Origin: Ancylobacter amanitiformis
GTDB lineage: Bacteria; Pseudomonadota; Alphaproteobacteria; Rhizobiales; Xanthobacteraceae
Length of the DNA: 64,000 nucleotides
Reading direction: 5' to 3'
NCBI RefSeq assembly: GCF_030814815.1
Contig: NZ_JAUSVR010000009.1
Location: 124,001-188,000 of the forward strand
The position numbers and the translations under genes were made by a program. The notes under the pieces are model-generated. The model had not been told where the DNA came from. It did no database searches and saw only the letters and a program-made list of their open reading frames with translations. Below are positions 44,065 through 53,100 of the stretch, one piece after another. Position 1 is the stretch's first letter. Every line of letters starts with the position of its first letter.

Positions 44065-45486
44065 TCAATAACGGTAGTGATCGGGCTTGAACGGGCCCTC
44101 GACCGGCACGCCGATATAGTCGGCCTGCTCGGGGCGCAGCTTGGTGAGCTTCACGCCCAGCTTGTCGAGATGCAGCGCGGCCACCTTCTCGTCGAGGAAC
44201 TTCGGCAGCGTGTACACCTTGCGGTCATACTTGTCCGGGTTCGCCCACAGCTCGATCTGCGCGAGCGTCTGGTTGGAGAAGGAGGACGACATCACGAAGG
44301 AGGGGTGGCCCATGGCGTTGCCAAGGTTCACCAGCCGGCCTTCCGACAGCAGGATGATGCGATTGCCCGAGGGCAGCTCGATCTCGTCCACCTGCGGCTT
44401 GATGTTGGTCCACTTGAAGTTCTTGAGACCCGCGACCTGGATCTCGTTGTCGAAATGGCCGATGTTGCAGACGATGGCGCGGTCCTTCATCTGCCGCACG
44501 TGGTCGACGGTGATGATGTCCTTGTTGCCGGTGGCGGTCACATAGATGTCGGCGCGGGAGAACGCGTCCTCGATGGTCGCGACCTCATAGCCCTCCATCG
44601 ACGCCTGCAGGGCGCAGATCGGATCGACTTCCGAGACGATGACGCGCGCGCCGGCCTGGCGCAGCGAGGCGGCGGAACCCTTGCCGACATCACCGAAGCC
44701 GGCGACGAAGGCCACCTTGCCGGCCAGCATCACGTCGGTGCCGCGACGGATGGCGTCCACCAGCGACTCGCGGCAGCCATAGAGATTGTCGAACTTCGAC
44801 TTGGTCACCGAATCGTTCACGTTGATCGCCGGGAACAGCAGCTTGTTCTGCTCGGCGAGCTTGTAGAGGCGGTGCACCCCCGTGGTGGTCTCTTCCGACA
44901 CGCCCTTGATCGAGGTCGCGACATGGGCGAACCAGCCCTTCGGCTTCTCCGCCAGCAGCTTCTTGATGAGGGCGAAGAAGATCTCCTCCTCCTCGGAGCC
45001 GGGCGTGTCGAGGAAAGCGGTGTCGCCATTCTCGGCGCGCAGGCCGTAATGCACCAGCATGGTGGCATCGCCGCCATCGTCGAGGATCAGGTTCGGCACC
45101 AGGAGTTCGCCCTCCTTGGCACCGTGCCAGTCGAACAGCTTGGCGGTGTAGTCCCAGTACTCGACAAGCGTCTCGCCCTTGAAGGCGAAGACCGGCGTGC
45201 CGGCGGCGGCGATGGCGGCGGCGGCGTGGTCCTGGGTCGAGAAGATGTTGCAGGAGACCCAGCGCACATCCGCGCCCAGCGCCTTCAGCGTCTCGATCAG
45301 CACCGCGGTCTGGATGGTCATGTGCAGCGAGCCGGCGATACGCGCGCCCTTGAGCGGCTGCGAGGGGCCATACTCCGCGCGGATGGCCATCAGCCCCGGC
45401 ATCTCGGTTTCCGCGAGCTCGATTTCCTTGCGGCCGAAAGCGGCGAGGCTGATGTCCTTGACGATATATTCGCTGGCGATAGCCAT
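44065..45486 (-). CDS. ahcY: Adenosylhomocysteinase (SAH hydrolase)
   Basis: This 473-residue enzyme splits S-adenosylhomocysteine to adenosine and homocysteine, keeping methyl transfer (including CcrM) from product inhibition. The N-terminal substrate part contains [25 protein letters not shown]. The NAD-binding Rossmann motif is [11 protein letters not shown], and the C-terminus ends in the standard PFKPDHYRY. Active-site features [11 protein letters not shown] and NIGHFDNEI are intact. ATG 45486 matches the family start [12 protein letters not shown]; the frame is open further upstream. A near-perfect palindrome 90-110 bp upstream is a probable operator. Confidence 0.97.
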   Translation of the reverse strand: MAIASEYIVKDISLAAFGRKEIELAETEMPGLMAIRAEYGPSQPLKGARIAGSLHMTIQTAVLIETLKALGADVRWVSCNIFSTQDHAAAAIAAAGTPVFAFKGETLVEYWDYTAKLFDWHGAKEGELLVPNLILDDGGDATMLVHYGLRAENGDTAFLDTPGSEEEEIFFALIKKLLAEKPKGWFAHVATSIKGVSEETTTGVHRLYKLAEQNKLLFPAINVNDSVTKSKFDNLYGCRESLVDAIRRGTDVMLAGKVAFVAGFGDVGKGSAASLRQAGARVIVSEVDPICALQASMEGYEVATIEDAFSRADIYVTATGNKDIITVDHVRQMKDRAIVCNIGHFDNEIQVAGLKNFKWTNIKPQVDEIELPSGNRIILLSEGRLVNLGNAMGHPSFVMSSSFSNQTLAQIELWANPDKYDRKVYTLPKFLDEKVAALHLDKLGVKLTKLRPEQADYIGVPVEGPFKPDHYRY

Positions 45487-45572
45487 AATGGCGTCCCTTC
45501 TGCCTTGAGGCGGAACTTGCGGGCGGTTGGATTGCGCCGGGTTTAGCAGCCCGGATCGGTGAATACAATAAC

Positions 45573-45594
45573 GATATAAAGATGTCTTTATGTC
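45573..45594. promoter_or_regulatory. Palindrome ATAAAGA-TG-TCTTTAT upstream of ahcY
   Basis: A perfect 7-bp inverted repeat (45576-45582, 45585-45591) extends to 10-bp arms with one mismatch (45573-45594). It lies upstream of ahcY and over the possible ATG 45590 of the divergent SGNH gene. ArsR-family SahR regulators control ahcY in some proteobacteria; whether this is such a site is inference. Confidence 0.6.
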
Positions 45595-45598
45595 AGGC

Positions 45599-46354
45599 AT
45601 GAGAAGACGGACGATGCGGGCGAGCGGCGCAGCCATTGGCGCACTGGCTTTCATGGCCGTCGGGCTGGCGCTGGCGGCGCTGCTGGCGGGGCGCGGGCTC
45701 GACTATTTTTTTCTGGAGCGGGCGCGCCTGCGGCTGGAGCCGGTATTCGACCGGGTGTTCCGGGAGGCCAACGCGGCGCTGCCGCACACCGGCGCGCCCC
45801 GGCTGGTGATCTTCGGCGATTCCCGCGCCGTGCAGTTGCGCCTCGCCGCGCCCGAGGGATGGCAGCGGGTCGAGCGGGCCATCAGCGGCGAGACCACGGC
45901 GCAGATGCGCTACCGCATCGCACAGGACGTGGTGGGCCTCGCGCCGCGTGCGGTGGTGCTGTTTGCCGGCATCAACGATCTCGTCGCCGCCGCCGCCCTG
46001 CCCGGGCAGACGCATGCCGGGCTGGACGCCACGGTCGCCAACCTGACCGACTTCGTCCGGCAGGCGCGCGCCGCCGGCATCGAGGTGGTTCTGCTCACCA
46101 TCGTCCGCCCGGCGGCGGTTCGCCTCATCCGCTGGCCGATCTGGCCGGCGGGCGTCGCGGAACTCGTCGCCGCCGCCAATGTGCGCCTGCGCGCACTGGC
46201 CGGCCCCGGCGTCACGGTGATCGATGCGGACGGGATACTATCGGGTGGCGCGGCGGTTCTGCCCGCGCGCTTCGCCACGGACGAGGTGCATCTGTCGGAC
46301 GAGGCGAACGCCCTCCTGCGGCGGGAGATCCTCGCCGCGCTGCACGCGCAATGA
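45599..46354 (+). CDS. Membrane-anchored SGNH/GDSL hydrolase
   Basis: About 251 residues. An N-terminal hydrophobic helix (about 10-35) is followed by the SGNH blocks FGDSRA (nucleophile Ser), ISGETT, AGINDL (block III, Asn) and [10 protein letters not shown] (Asp/His). Such proteins act as esterases or acetyl-transfer enzymes on envelope glycans. An earlier ATG at 45590 sits inside the palindrome, so ATG 45599 or ATG 45614 is more likely. It converges on the HPr gene with three bases between stops. Confidence 0.85.
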   Translation: MRRRTMRASGAAIGALAFMAVGLALAALLAGRGLDYFFLERARLRLEPVFDRVFREANAALPHTGAPRLVIFGDSRAVQLRLAAPEGWQRVERAISGETTAQMRYRIAQDVVGLAPRAVVLFAGINDLVAAAALPGQTHAGLDATVANLTDFVRQARAAGIEVVLLTIVRPAAVRLIRWPIWPAGVAELVAAANVRLRALAGPGVTVIDADGILSGGAAVLPARFATDEVHLSDEANALLRREILAALHAQ

Positions 46355-46357
46355 ACG

Positions 46358-46642
46358 CTACTCGCCCTCGCCGAATCGGTCGGACACCAGCGCGTCCAGC
46401 GCGTCGACCACCGCGCCTGCCTGACGGCCGGAGGCCTCCACGAAAATGGTGGTGCCGGGCGCCGCGGCGAGCATCATGAGGCCCATGATGGAGGTTCCGC
46501 TCACCGTCTCGCCGCAGCGCGTCACGCGCACATCCGCGTCGAAGCGCTCGACGGTCTGCACGAACTTGGCGGATGCGCGCGCATGCAGCCCCCGCTTGTT
46601 GACGATGGAAAGCTCGCGCTGGATGGCCTGATCGGTCGTCAC
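46358..46642 (-). CDS. ptsH: HPr-type phosphocarrier protein
   Basis: This 94-residue HPr has the phosphorylated His20 in RGLHARASAKFVQ and the Ser region SGTSIMGLMMLAA, where HprK acts. It carries phosphate from enzyme I to EIIA proteins. In alphaproteobacteria it works in a regulatory PTS with no sugar permease. The start is GTG 46642, four bases after the EIIA gene. It is the last gene of the chvI-chvG-hprK-EIIA-HPr run. Confidence 0.93.
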   Translation of the reverse strand: MTTDQAIQRELSIVNKRGLHARASAKFVQTVERFDADVRVTRCGETVSGTSIMGLMMLAAAPGTTIFVEASGRQAGAVVDALDALVSDRFGEGE

Positions 46643-46646
46643 GCGG

Positions 46647-47048
46647 CTATTTCCCGGCCAGGACCCGGCTGGCGACGTTGATATATTTGCGCCCGGCCTC
46701 CTGTGCCTGCATCACCGCCTCGGCCAGCGGCACTTCCGCGCGCACGGTGGCCAGCTTGACCAGCATGGGCAGGTTGATGCCGGCGAGCACCTCGATATCC
46801 GGCTCCGTCATCACCGAGATGGCGAGATTGGAGGGCGTGCCGCCGAACATGTCGGTGAGAATGACCACGCCGCCGCCGCCATTGACCACGCCGACCGCCT
46901 CGACGATGTCCTTGCGGCGCTGCTCGATATCGTCGTCCGGGCCAATGGTGATCGATTCGATCTGGGACTGCGGTCCCATCACGTGTTCCAGCGCAGCACG
47001 GAACTCGCTGGCAAGATGTCCGTGCGTTACGAGTACGAGACCTATCAT
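46647..47048 (-). CDS. PTS EIIA-Man domain protein
   Basis: This 133-residue EIIA of the mannose family starts MIGLVLVTHGHLASEFRAALE, where the first His (His9) is the phosphorylation site. GGGVVILTDMFGGTPSNLAI and EVLAGINLPMLVKLA complete the fold. No EIIB or EIIC is present, as in other alphaproteobacteria where this protein takes part in regulatory phosphate relay. GGAG precedes ATG 47048; the frame upstream to 47081 is less likely coding. Confidence 0.92.
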   Translation of the reverse strand: MIGLVLVTHGHLASEFRAALEHVMGPQSQIESITIGPDDDIEQRRKDIVEAVGVVNGGGGVVILTDMFGGTPSNLAISVMTEPDIEVLAGINLPMLVKLATVRAEVPLAEAVMQAQEAGRKYINVASRVLAGK

Positions 47049-47196
47049 TCGGCTCCGCCGCACCAGTTCGTCGGCACGCATCCATGCTGTGCGGGGCGTC
47101 CGGGGGAGGCAGTTCCGGCAGCCCCTTCACGGGGCGCACATCATCGTTGCACCGCACACGAATAGCAAGACCCGCCGGCGGGGATAGCCGGCATAT

Positions 47197-47676
47197 TCAC
47201 GGGATCGGCATGTCCGAAAACGGCGCGGTCAGCAGCACGGCAAGCACCTGCTGGAGCGGATCGCCACTCTTGAGAACCGGCAGCCGCCTCAGTTCGACAC
47301 CGTCGATCCGCGCGCGGCAGGCGGCTTCTTCCGGCAGGCGGGCGGCATCGGGCGCATCGAGATCGACCACCAGATCGAGCACCGTCTCGACATCGAACGG
47401 CAGCCGGCGCAGCCCGGCGCCGCGCACTTCGATGAGGCCGGCGAGGCCATGCGGCGCCGATGCGACCAGCCTGCCGGCGCGGGTCTCAAGCCGCACCCGA
47501 TCGTCGGCTACCAGCCTCACCGGCGGCACCCGCCCCACGCCGCCCGCGAGGATGAGAGCGAAGGCAAGATGCGACTTGCCCGCGCCGGAGGCCCCGCGAA
47601 GCAACACGCCCCGCCCGCCGATGCTGACGCAGGAGGCGTGGATCGAGCCGTGCACGGTCGGCGCGTTCATGCTCAC
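47197..47676 (-). CDS. hprK: HPr kinase/phosphorylase (short alphaproteobacterial form)
   Basis: This 159-residue protein has only the C-terminal kinase domain of HprK. The P-loop GASGAGKS is at 28-35, LVADDRVRLETRAGRLVA is in the middle and GLIEVRGAGLRRLPF is the conserved catalytic block. It phosphorylates HPr on Ser. Its GTG start overlaps the chvG stop as GTGA (ATG 47670 is the alternative), so it is probably coupled to chvG translation. That supports a link between envelope stress sensing and PTS phosphorylation. Confidence 0.92.
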   Translation of the reverse strand: MSMNAPTVHGSIHASCVSIGGRGVLLRGASGAGKSHLAFALILAGGVGRVPPVRLVADDRVRLETRAGRLVASAPHGLAGLIEVRGAGLRRLPFDVETVLDLVVDLDAPDAARLPEEAACRARIDGVELRRLPVLKSGDPLQQVLAVLLTAPFSDMPIP

Positions 47677-49562
47677 ACCGCCGGCAGCCGCACGATGAAG
47701 CGGGCACCGGCGACGCGCGGTGCGGCGGGAGCCTCGCGCCGCTCCTCCCCGTCCTCCGCCTTCGGCCGGGCCTTGCGCGTGCGCGGCTTCGCCTTGGCCA
47801 GGTCCGCAAGCCGGTTTTCCGCCCAGATCCGCCCGCCATGGGCCTCGACGATCTGCCGGGAGATGGACAGCCCGAGCCCGGAATTCTGGCCGAAGCCCTG
47901 CTCTTCCGGCCGGTCGGTATAGAAGCGCTCGAAGATGCGCGAGAGCGCGTGCGGAGGGATGCCCGGCCCGTCATCATCGACGATGATCTCAACCGCGTCC
48001 TTGAGCCGGCGGCAGGTCACGCGCACCTCGCCCCCCTTCGGGGAGAAGGAGCGGGCATTGTCGATCAGGTTGTTGATGACCTGCCCGAGCCGGGAATCGT
48101 GTCCCGGCACGATGAAGGGCCCGCTCGTGCCCGGCGCGTGCTCGAAGGCGAGCGTCACGCTCACGCCGTCGCCGCGCACCACATCATTGTGCACGCTGGT
48201 GACGGTGCCGAGCAGCCGCGTCAGATCGACCGGCGCGGCCTCCTGCCGCTGCAGCTCCGCATCGAGTCGCGAAGCATCGGAAATGTCGGTGATCAGCCGG
48301 TCCAGCCGCTTCACATCGTGCTGGATGACTTCCATCAGCCGCCCGCGCGAAACGTCGTTGCGGGCCAGCGGCAGCGTTTCCACCGCCGAGCGCAGGGAGG
48401 TGAGCGGGTTCTTGAGTTCGTGCGAGACGTCCGCCGCGAAGCTCTCGATCGCCTCGATGCGCGAGTAGAGCGTGTCCGTCATGTCGCGCAGCGCGCCGGA
48501 GAGATGGCCGATCTCGTCGGAGCGACCGGTGAAATCGGGGATCTCGACGCGCGAGCGGGTTCGCCGGCGGACCCGCTCGGCGGCATCCGCCAGACGGCGC
48601 ACCGGACCGGCAATGGTGCCGGCGAGCAGCAGCGAGAGCATCACCATCACCGCCATGGCGACAAGGAAGACGCGCACGATGACGAGGCGCTCGGCCGTCA
48701 CCGCCTCCTCGATCTCCCCGCTATGGGTGGAGAGCAGCAATGCGCCGAGAATGGCGCGGAAGCGCTGGACCGGCACCGCCACCGAGACGATGACCTGCCC
48801 GCGCTCGTTCACCTGCACCGAATAGGCGTTGCGCCCCTTCAGCGCGTCCGCGACCTCGGCATAGCCCTTGCCGTTATTGGGGCCGAGATCCTTGTAGAGC
48901 GGCAGGTCGCCACGCTCGAACCAGAGCCTCAGCCGGTTCCAGGTCTTCTCGAACCAGTTCGGCCGGCGCTCGGTCGGCGGGGCCATCTCGAAGCGGAGGA
49001 TTTCGCCCTTGGAATAGAGCGAGCGGGAATCCAGCAGCAGCCCGCCGTCGCGGTCATAGATGCGGGCATTGGTGCCGGTCGGCTCGACGAGGCGCTTGAG
49101 CACCTGGGCGACGCGCTCGGGATTGATGGGAAATTCCAGCGGCGCGAAGCCCTCCTCCCCCGGCCCGTAGCTCTCGCCGGCCTGAAGCTCCAGGAGCCGC
49201 TCGGGGTCGATGGTGATGGCGTTGGTCTCGACCTGCGCCGACCCGGCAATGGCGGCGGCGATGATCTCGCCCTGCACCAGAAGGCTCTGCACGCGGGCAT
49301 CGATCAGGCCGGCGCGGAATTCGGAGAGGTAGAGAATACCGGAGACCAGCGCCACCATGCCCGCCAGATTCAGCAGCACGATGCGCCGGGTCAGGCTGGA
49401 AAAGCTCTGGAAGGCGACGAAGTTGCGCAGCCGCCGGAACGCCCCGAGAATCCCGGCAAAGCGCCCGCGCGCGCCCTTCGGCGCGGCCTCTTCCACGGAT
49501 TCGGCCTCGTCGAGAAAATCCTCGCCATCGGCCGGGGTCCGGGAGGATGGGGTATCGAGCAA
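47673..49562 (-). CDS. chvG: Sensor histidine kinase ChvG
   Basis: This 629-residue kinase has a cytoplasmic N-terminus, a first membrane helix (about 60-82) and a periplasmic domain of about 200 residues. A second helix (about 300-325), a HAMP segment and the phosphoacceptor motif FAADVSHELKNPLTSLRSAVE follow, then ATP-binding boxes NLIDNARSFSP, DDDGPGIPPHAL and GLGLSISRQIVEAHGG. ChvG/ExoS senses acid and envelope stress and signals to ChvI. The start is TTG 49562 with GGAG upstream, eight bases after chvI. Near the C-terminus (about residues 585-615) is a basic Lys/Arg-rich insertion. Confidence 0.94.
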   Translation of the reverse strand: MLDTPSSRTPADGEDFLDEAESVEEAAPKGARGRFAGILGAFRRLRNFVAFQSFSSLTRRIVLLNLAGMVALVSGILYLSEFRAGLIDARVQSLLVQGEIIAAAIAGSAQVETNAITIDPERLLELQAGESYGPGEEGFAPLEFPINPERVAQVLKRLVEPTGTNARIYDRDGGLLLDSRSLYSKGEILRFEMAPPTERRPNWFEKTWNRLRLWFERGDLPLYKDLGPNNGKGYAEVADALKGRNAYSVQVNERGQVIVSVAVPVQRFRAILGALLLSTHSGEIEEAVTAERLVIVRVFLVAMAVMVMLSLLLAGTIAGPVRRLADAAERVRRRTRSRVEIPDFTGRSDEIGHLSGALRDMTDTLYSRIEAIESFAADVSHELKNPLTSLRSAVETLPLARNDVSRGRLMEVIQHDVKRLDRLITDISDASRLDAELQRQEAAPVDLTRLLGTVTSVHNDVVRGDGVSVTLAFEHAPGTSGPFIVPGHDSRLGQVINNLIDNARSFSPKGGEVRVTCRRLKDAVEIIVDDDGPGIPPHALSRIFERFYTDRPEEQGFGQNSGLGLSISRQIVEAHGGRIWAENRLADLAKAKPRTRKARPKAEDGEERREAPAAPRVAGARFIVRLPAV

Positions 49563-49569
49563 GGAGCCG

Positions 49570-50268
49570 CTACTCCTTGAAACGATAGCCGACGCCGTAC
49601 AGCGTCTCGATCATCTCGAAATTGTCGTCCGTCACCTTGAACTTCTTGCGCAGCCGCTTGATGTGGCTGTCGATGGTGCGGTCGTCGACATAGACCTGGT
49701 CGTCATAGGCCGCGTCCATCAGCGCGTTGCGGCTCTTCACCACGCCGGGCCGGGTGGCCAGCGCCTGCAGGATGAGGAACTCGGTGACGGTCAGCGTCAC
49801 GTTCTCGCCCTTCCAGGTGCAGGTGTGGCGCTCCGGGTCCATGCGCAGCAGCCCGCGCTCCAGCACCTTGGCGCTGTCGGTCTCGCGCGGCAGCGCCCCG
49901 TCCTTGGGCGCCACGCGGCGCAGCACCGCCTTGACCCGCTCGACCAGCAGGCGCTGGGAGAACGGCTTCTTGATGAAATCGTCGGCGCCCATCTTGAGGC
50001 CGAACAATTCGTCGATCTCGTCATCCTTCGACGTGAGGAAGATGACCGGCATGTCGCTCTTCTGGCGCAGCCGGCGCAGCAGTTCCATCCCGTCCATGCG
50101 CGGCATCTTGATATCGAAGATGGCGAGGTCGGGCGGGTTCGTCTTGAAACCGTCCAGCGCCGTCGCGCCATCCGTGTAGGTCTGGATCCGGTAGCCCTCG
50201 GATTCCAGTGCTATCGACACGGACGTCAGGATGTTGCGGTCGTCGTCGACGAGGGCGATGGTCGGCAT
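49570..50268 (-). CDS. chvI: Response regulator ChvI
   Basis: This 232-residue OmpR-type regulator starts [22 protein letters not shown], has the phosphoacceptor Asp in [20 protein letters not shown] and the Lys in [15 protein letters not shown] winged helix domain ends [18 protein letters not shown] and GVGYRFKE. It works with ChvG to control envelope, exopolysaccharide and metabolic genes. The frame runs to 50346 but ATG 50268 is the family start. In many rhizobia pckA lies divergent from chvI; here a HugZ-like gene and then a PckA homologue follow. Confidence 0.95.
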   Translation of the reverse strand: MPTIALVDDDRNILTSVSIALESEGYRIQTYTDGATALDGFKTNPPDLAIFDIKMPRMDGMELLRRLRQKSDMPVIFLTSKDDEIDELFGLKMGADDFIKKPFSQRLLVERVKAVLRRVAPKDGALPRETDSAKVLERGLLRMDPERHTCTWKGENVTLTVTEFLILQALATRPGVVKSRNALMDAAYDDQVYVDDRTIDSHIKRLRKKFKVTDDNFEMIETLYGVGYRFKE

Positions 50269-50475
50269 CTGCACTCTTTCCTGTTCGGCAGCTTCTTGCG
50301 CAGTATGCGGTGAACCGTGCGGGCGTGGCCATAATGTGACACGCAAATCGATTCAACAGAAATTAGCGCGTTTCGAGAGACATAGCCAATACCGCCTGCG
50401 CGCCTTGACGCCAGGGGCCTTGCGGAGTCACCTCAGCCAAGGTTTGACGGCCAGATCTTGGCGAGGGCAGAAAGC

Positions 50476-51237
50476 ATGAACACGCCCCCTTCCGCAACCG
50501 AAGCATTCGACCCCGCCGGGGCCACGCGGCGGCTGATCCGCGAGGCGCGCGTCGCCGCGCTGGCCACGCTCGACGCGGACGGCACGCCCTATGTGTCGCT
50601 GGTCCAGCTCTCCACCCGGCCCGATGGCGCGCCGCTGCTGCTGCTCTCCAGCCTCGCGCGCCACACGCACAATCTCACCCGCGACGCGCGGGCCTGCCTG
50701 CTGGTGGACGAGCGCCGGCTGGGTGACGAATTGCAGGGGGCACGGGCGAGCCTGAAGGGCGCCATCGCCCGCCTCGACGATGAGACGGCGATCGCCACGG
50801 CGCGCCGCCGCTTCCTCGCCCGCCACGCGGAGGCCGCCGGTTTCGCGGGCTTCGCCGATTTCGCCTTCTACCGCATGGAACCCGAGAGCGCGCATCTGGT
50901 GGCCGGCTTCGGGCGCATTGCCGATGTGGAGCGCGAGGGGCTCATGACCGATGTGTCGGATGCCGGCGAACTCCTCGCCGCGGAAGAGGGCGCCATCGCC
51001 CACATGAACGCCGACCACCGGGATGCGATCGGCCTCTATGCGCTGCACCTCGCGGGAGCCGGGCCGGGCGACTGGCGGATCGTCGGCATCGACCCGGAAG
51101 GCTGCGATCTGATGGCGGGAACCGAACTCAGGCGCCTCACCTTCCCTCGCCGCGTCACCACGGCGCGGGGCATGAGAGAAATTTTGGTGGAACTGGCCGG
51201 TGCGGCGCGCGGCGTAACGATTGATTCGGCTCAATAG
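50476..51237 (+). CDS. HugZ-like FMN-binding split-barrel protein
   Basis: This 253-residue protein has an N-terminal pyridoxamine-phosphate-oxidase-like split barrel (about 20-150, RVAALATLDADGTPYVSLVQL). A C-terminal DUF2470-type domain follows (about 165-245, EEGAIAHMNADHRDAIGLYA). This plan is shared with HugZ heme oxygenases and related FMN proteins. Heme use is not proved. It is divergent from chvI and 144 bp ahead of the PckA-like gene on the same strand. Confidence 0.85.
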   Translation: MNTPPSATEAFDPAGATRRLIREARVAALATLDADGTPYVSLVQLSTRPDGAPLLLLSSLARHTHNLTRDARACLLVDERRLGDELQGARASLKGAIARLDDETAIATARRRFLARHAEAAGFAGFADFAFYRMEPESAHLVAGFGRIADVEREGLMTDVSDAGELLAAEEGAIAHMNADHRDAIGLYALHLAGAGPGDWRIVGIDPEGCDLMAGTELRRLTFPRRVTTARGMREILVELAGAARGVTIDSAQ

Positions 51238-51381
51238 TTTATCACGGGACGCCGTCCACTGGAATCCGCCGTCATGGGTTCGGCCCGGTTTTGTCACAGA
51301 TTTGACCGGGATGGGCGGGCACAACGTCGGCATGGGCACCGATCCTGCCCCCCGTTTGTCACGCGTCAGGAGGAGCCGACC

Positions 51382-52980
51382 TTGCACCAGACCGGCACAC
51401 GCAACGAGCAGCACGGCATTGAGGCCATCGGCCTCGCCGGCACCGGCAAAGTCTTCTGGAATCTGGCGGAGGCCGCGCTGTGCGAACGCTCCATCGCCCG
51501 TGGCGAAAGCCACATGTCCGCCTTCGGCGCGCTGGTCGCCGATAGCGGCGCGCCGGCCGGGCGAAGCCCGGAGGATCGCTTCATCGTGCGCGACGAGGCC
51601 AGCGAAGCCGATGTGTGGTGGGACAATGTCAACGCTCTCTCACGCGAGACCTTCGAGCAGCTGAAGGCGGATGCCCTCGCCCATGCCGGCGGGCGCACCC
51701 TTTTCGCGCAGGACCTCGAAGCCGGCGCCGATCCCGCCTTCCGCACCCCCGTGCGCGTCTTCACCGAGCACGCCTGGCAGGCGCTGTTCATCCGCGACCT
51801 GCTGCATCGGCCCGACAGCGCCGAACTCGCCACATTCGTGCCCGAACTCACCGTGCTGTGCCTGCCGAGCTTCAGGGCCGAGCCGGATCGCCACGGTGTG
51901 CGCTCGCGCACGGTGATCGCCTGCGACCTCACAGGCGGCCTTGTGCTGATCGGGGGAACGCAGCACGCCGGCGAGATGGCCAAGGCAATCTTCAGCGTGC
52001 TGACCTACACCCTGCCCGCGCGCGGCGTGCTGCCGCTGCATGCCGCCGCCAACATGGGCGAGGCGGGCGACGTCGCCTTGTTCATCGGCGAGAGCGGCGC
52101 GGGCAAGACCGCCCTCGCCGCCGACGCCACGCGCCTGCTGATCGGCGATGACGAAACCGGCTGGAGCCGCACCGGCGTCTTCAACGTGGAAAACGGCTGT
52201 TGCGTCCGCACCCAGGGCCTCGCCGCGGCGGAGCCCGCGCTTGCCGCCGCCGCCCAGCAGTTCGGCGCGGTGCTGGAGAATGTGGCGCTGGATGGCGACA
52301 CCCGGCTGCCCATGTTCGATGCCCCCGCGCGGGCGGAAGGCGCGCGGGCGGTGTTCCCCCTCGCCGCCCTCGCCCATGCCGCGCCCGAGGCGCGCGGCGC
52401 CGCGCCGCGTCATCTCTTCCTGCTGGTGCAGGATCCCCATGGCGTGCTGCCCCCGCTCGCCCGGCTGACCCCGGCGCAGGCGCTCTATCATTTCCTCTCC
52501 GGCTATACCGCCGGGCCGACCGATGCCGCCGAGCCCGAGGTGCGGTTCTCCGCCGGCTTCTCCGGCTCCCTGCTGCTGCGCCATCCCTCCACCTATGGTC
52601 GGCAGCTGCGCGAACTGATCGGCGCGCGGGATGTGGAGTGCTGGATCGTCAATACCGGTTGGACCGGCGGCAAGGCCGGCACCGGCCGGCGCATGCCCAT
52701 CGAGGTGACGCGCCACCTCGTCGCCGCCGTGCTGGAAGATCGCCTGATGGAAGCTGAATGGCGCACCGACCCGCATTTCGGCTTCGCCGTGCCGATGGCG
52801 GTCGAAGGCGTCGACAGCCGTCTGCTCGATCCGGCGCGCGGCTGGGCCAGTCGCATGGACTACGCCATGACCGCTCGCCGGCTGGTCAGCCTGTTCAGCG
52901 ACAATTTCGCCCGCTTCGAGAACGCGGTCGACGATGAGATCCGCCACGCCCAGCCCGGCATGGCGATCGCCGCCGAGTAG
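51382..52980 (+). CDS. PEP carboxykinase (ATP) homologue with altered active site
   Basis: This 532-residue protein is homologous over its full length to ATP-type PckA, which turns oxaloacetate into PEP in gluconeogenesis. GRSPEDRFIVRD, FAQDLEAGADP, RFRVFTEHAW-like and NTGWTGGKAGTGRRMPI are recognisable. However, several catalytic motifs are changed: GGTQHAGEMAKAIF where YAGEMKK is usual, LHAAAN for MHCSAN, GESGAGKTALA for GLSGTGKTTLS, DDETGW for DDEHGW, VENGCCVR for FEGGCYAK, and YTAGPTD where YTAKVAGTE is expected. The P-loop Lys and the Lys/His/Asp metal ligands remain. TTG 51382 with AGGAGG upstream is the start. It sits where pckA lies in related genomes. Confidence 0.8.
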   Translation: MHQTGTRNEQHGIEAIGLAGTGKVFWNLAEAALCERSIARGESHMSAFGALVADSGAPAGRSPEDRFIVRDEASEADVWWDNVNALSRETFEQLKADALAHAGGRTLFAQDLEAGADPAFRTPVRVFTEHAWQALFIRDLLHRPDSAELATFVPELTVLCLPSFRAEPDRHGVRSRTVIACDLTGGLVLIGGTQHAGEMAKAIFSVLTYTLPARGVLPLHAAANMGEAGDVALFIGESGAGKTALAADATRLLIGDDETGWSRTGVFNVENGCCVRTQGLAAAEPALAAAAQQFGAVLENVALDGDTRLPMFDAPARAEGARAVFPLAALAHAAPEARGAAPRHLFLLVQDPHGVLPPLARLTPAQALYHFLSGYTAGPTDAAEPEVRFSAGFSGSLLLRHPSTYGRQLRELIGARDVECWIVNTGWTGGKAGTGRRMPIEVTRHLVAAVLEDRLMEAEWRTDPHFGFAVPMAVEGVDSRLLDPARGWASRMDYAMTARRLVSLFSDNFARFENAVDDEIRHAQPGMAIAAE

Positions 52981-53024
52981 TCGCCACCAAGTCGTCGCTG
53001 ACGAGTCGCCGCTGACGAGTAGCG

Positions 53025-53058
53025 CCGGGTGCCCCGCCCCTCGGGGAGAGGCACCCGG
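53025..53058. terminator. Hairpin between pckA-like and antiporter genes
   Basis: A 9-bp outer stem CCGGGTGCC / GGCACCCGG encloses a CCCC-TC-GGGG inner stem, between two convergent genes. No T tract follows on either strand, so it may act through Rho-independent stalling only weakly. Confidence 0.5.
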
Positions 53059-53100
53059 ACCCGTTGGCCCGAAGAGCCGCCCGCGCCGCGCGCGGTCGCC

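Noticed and set aside
45487-45600. Possible SAH riboswitch ahead of ahcY
   Set aside because: The leader is short and I do not see the paired structure of known SAH or SAM/SAH riboswitches. The palindromic DNA operator explains the region better.
51221-51234. FNR/FixK-like site TTGAT-TCGG-CTCAA before the PckA-like gene
   Set aside because: One half-site has a mismatch and the sequence overlaps the last codons of the HugZ-like gene, about 150 bp from the next start. Too weak to call.
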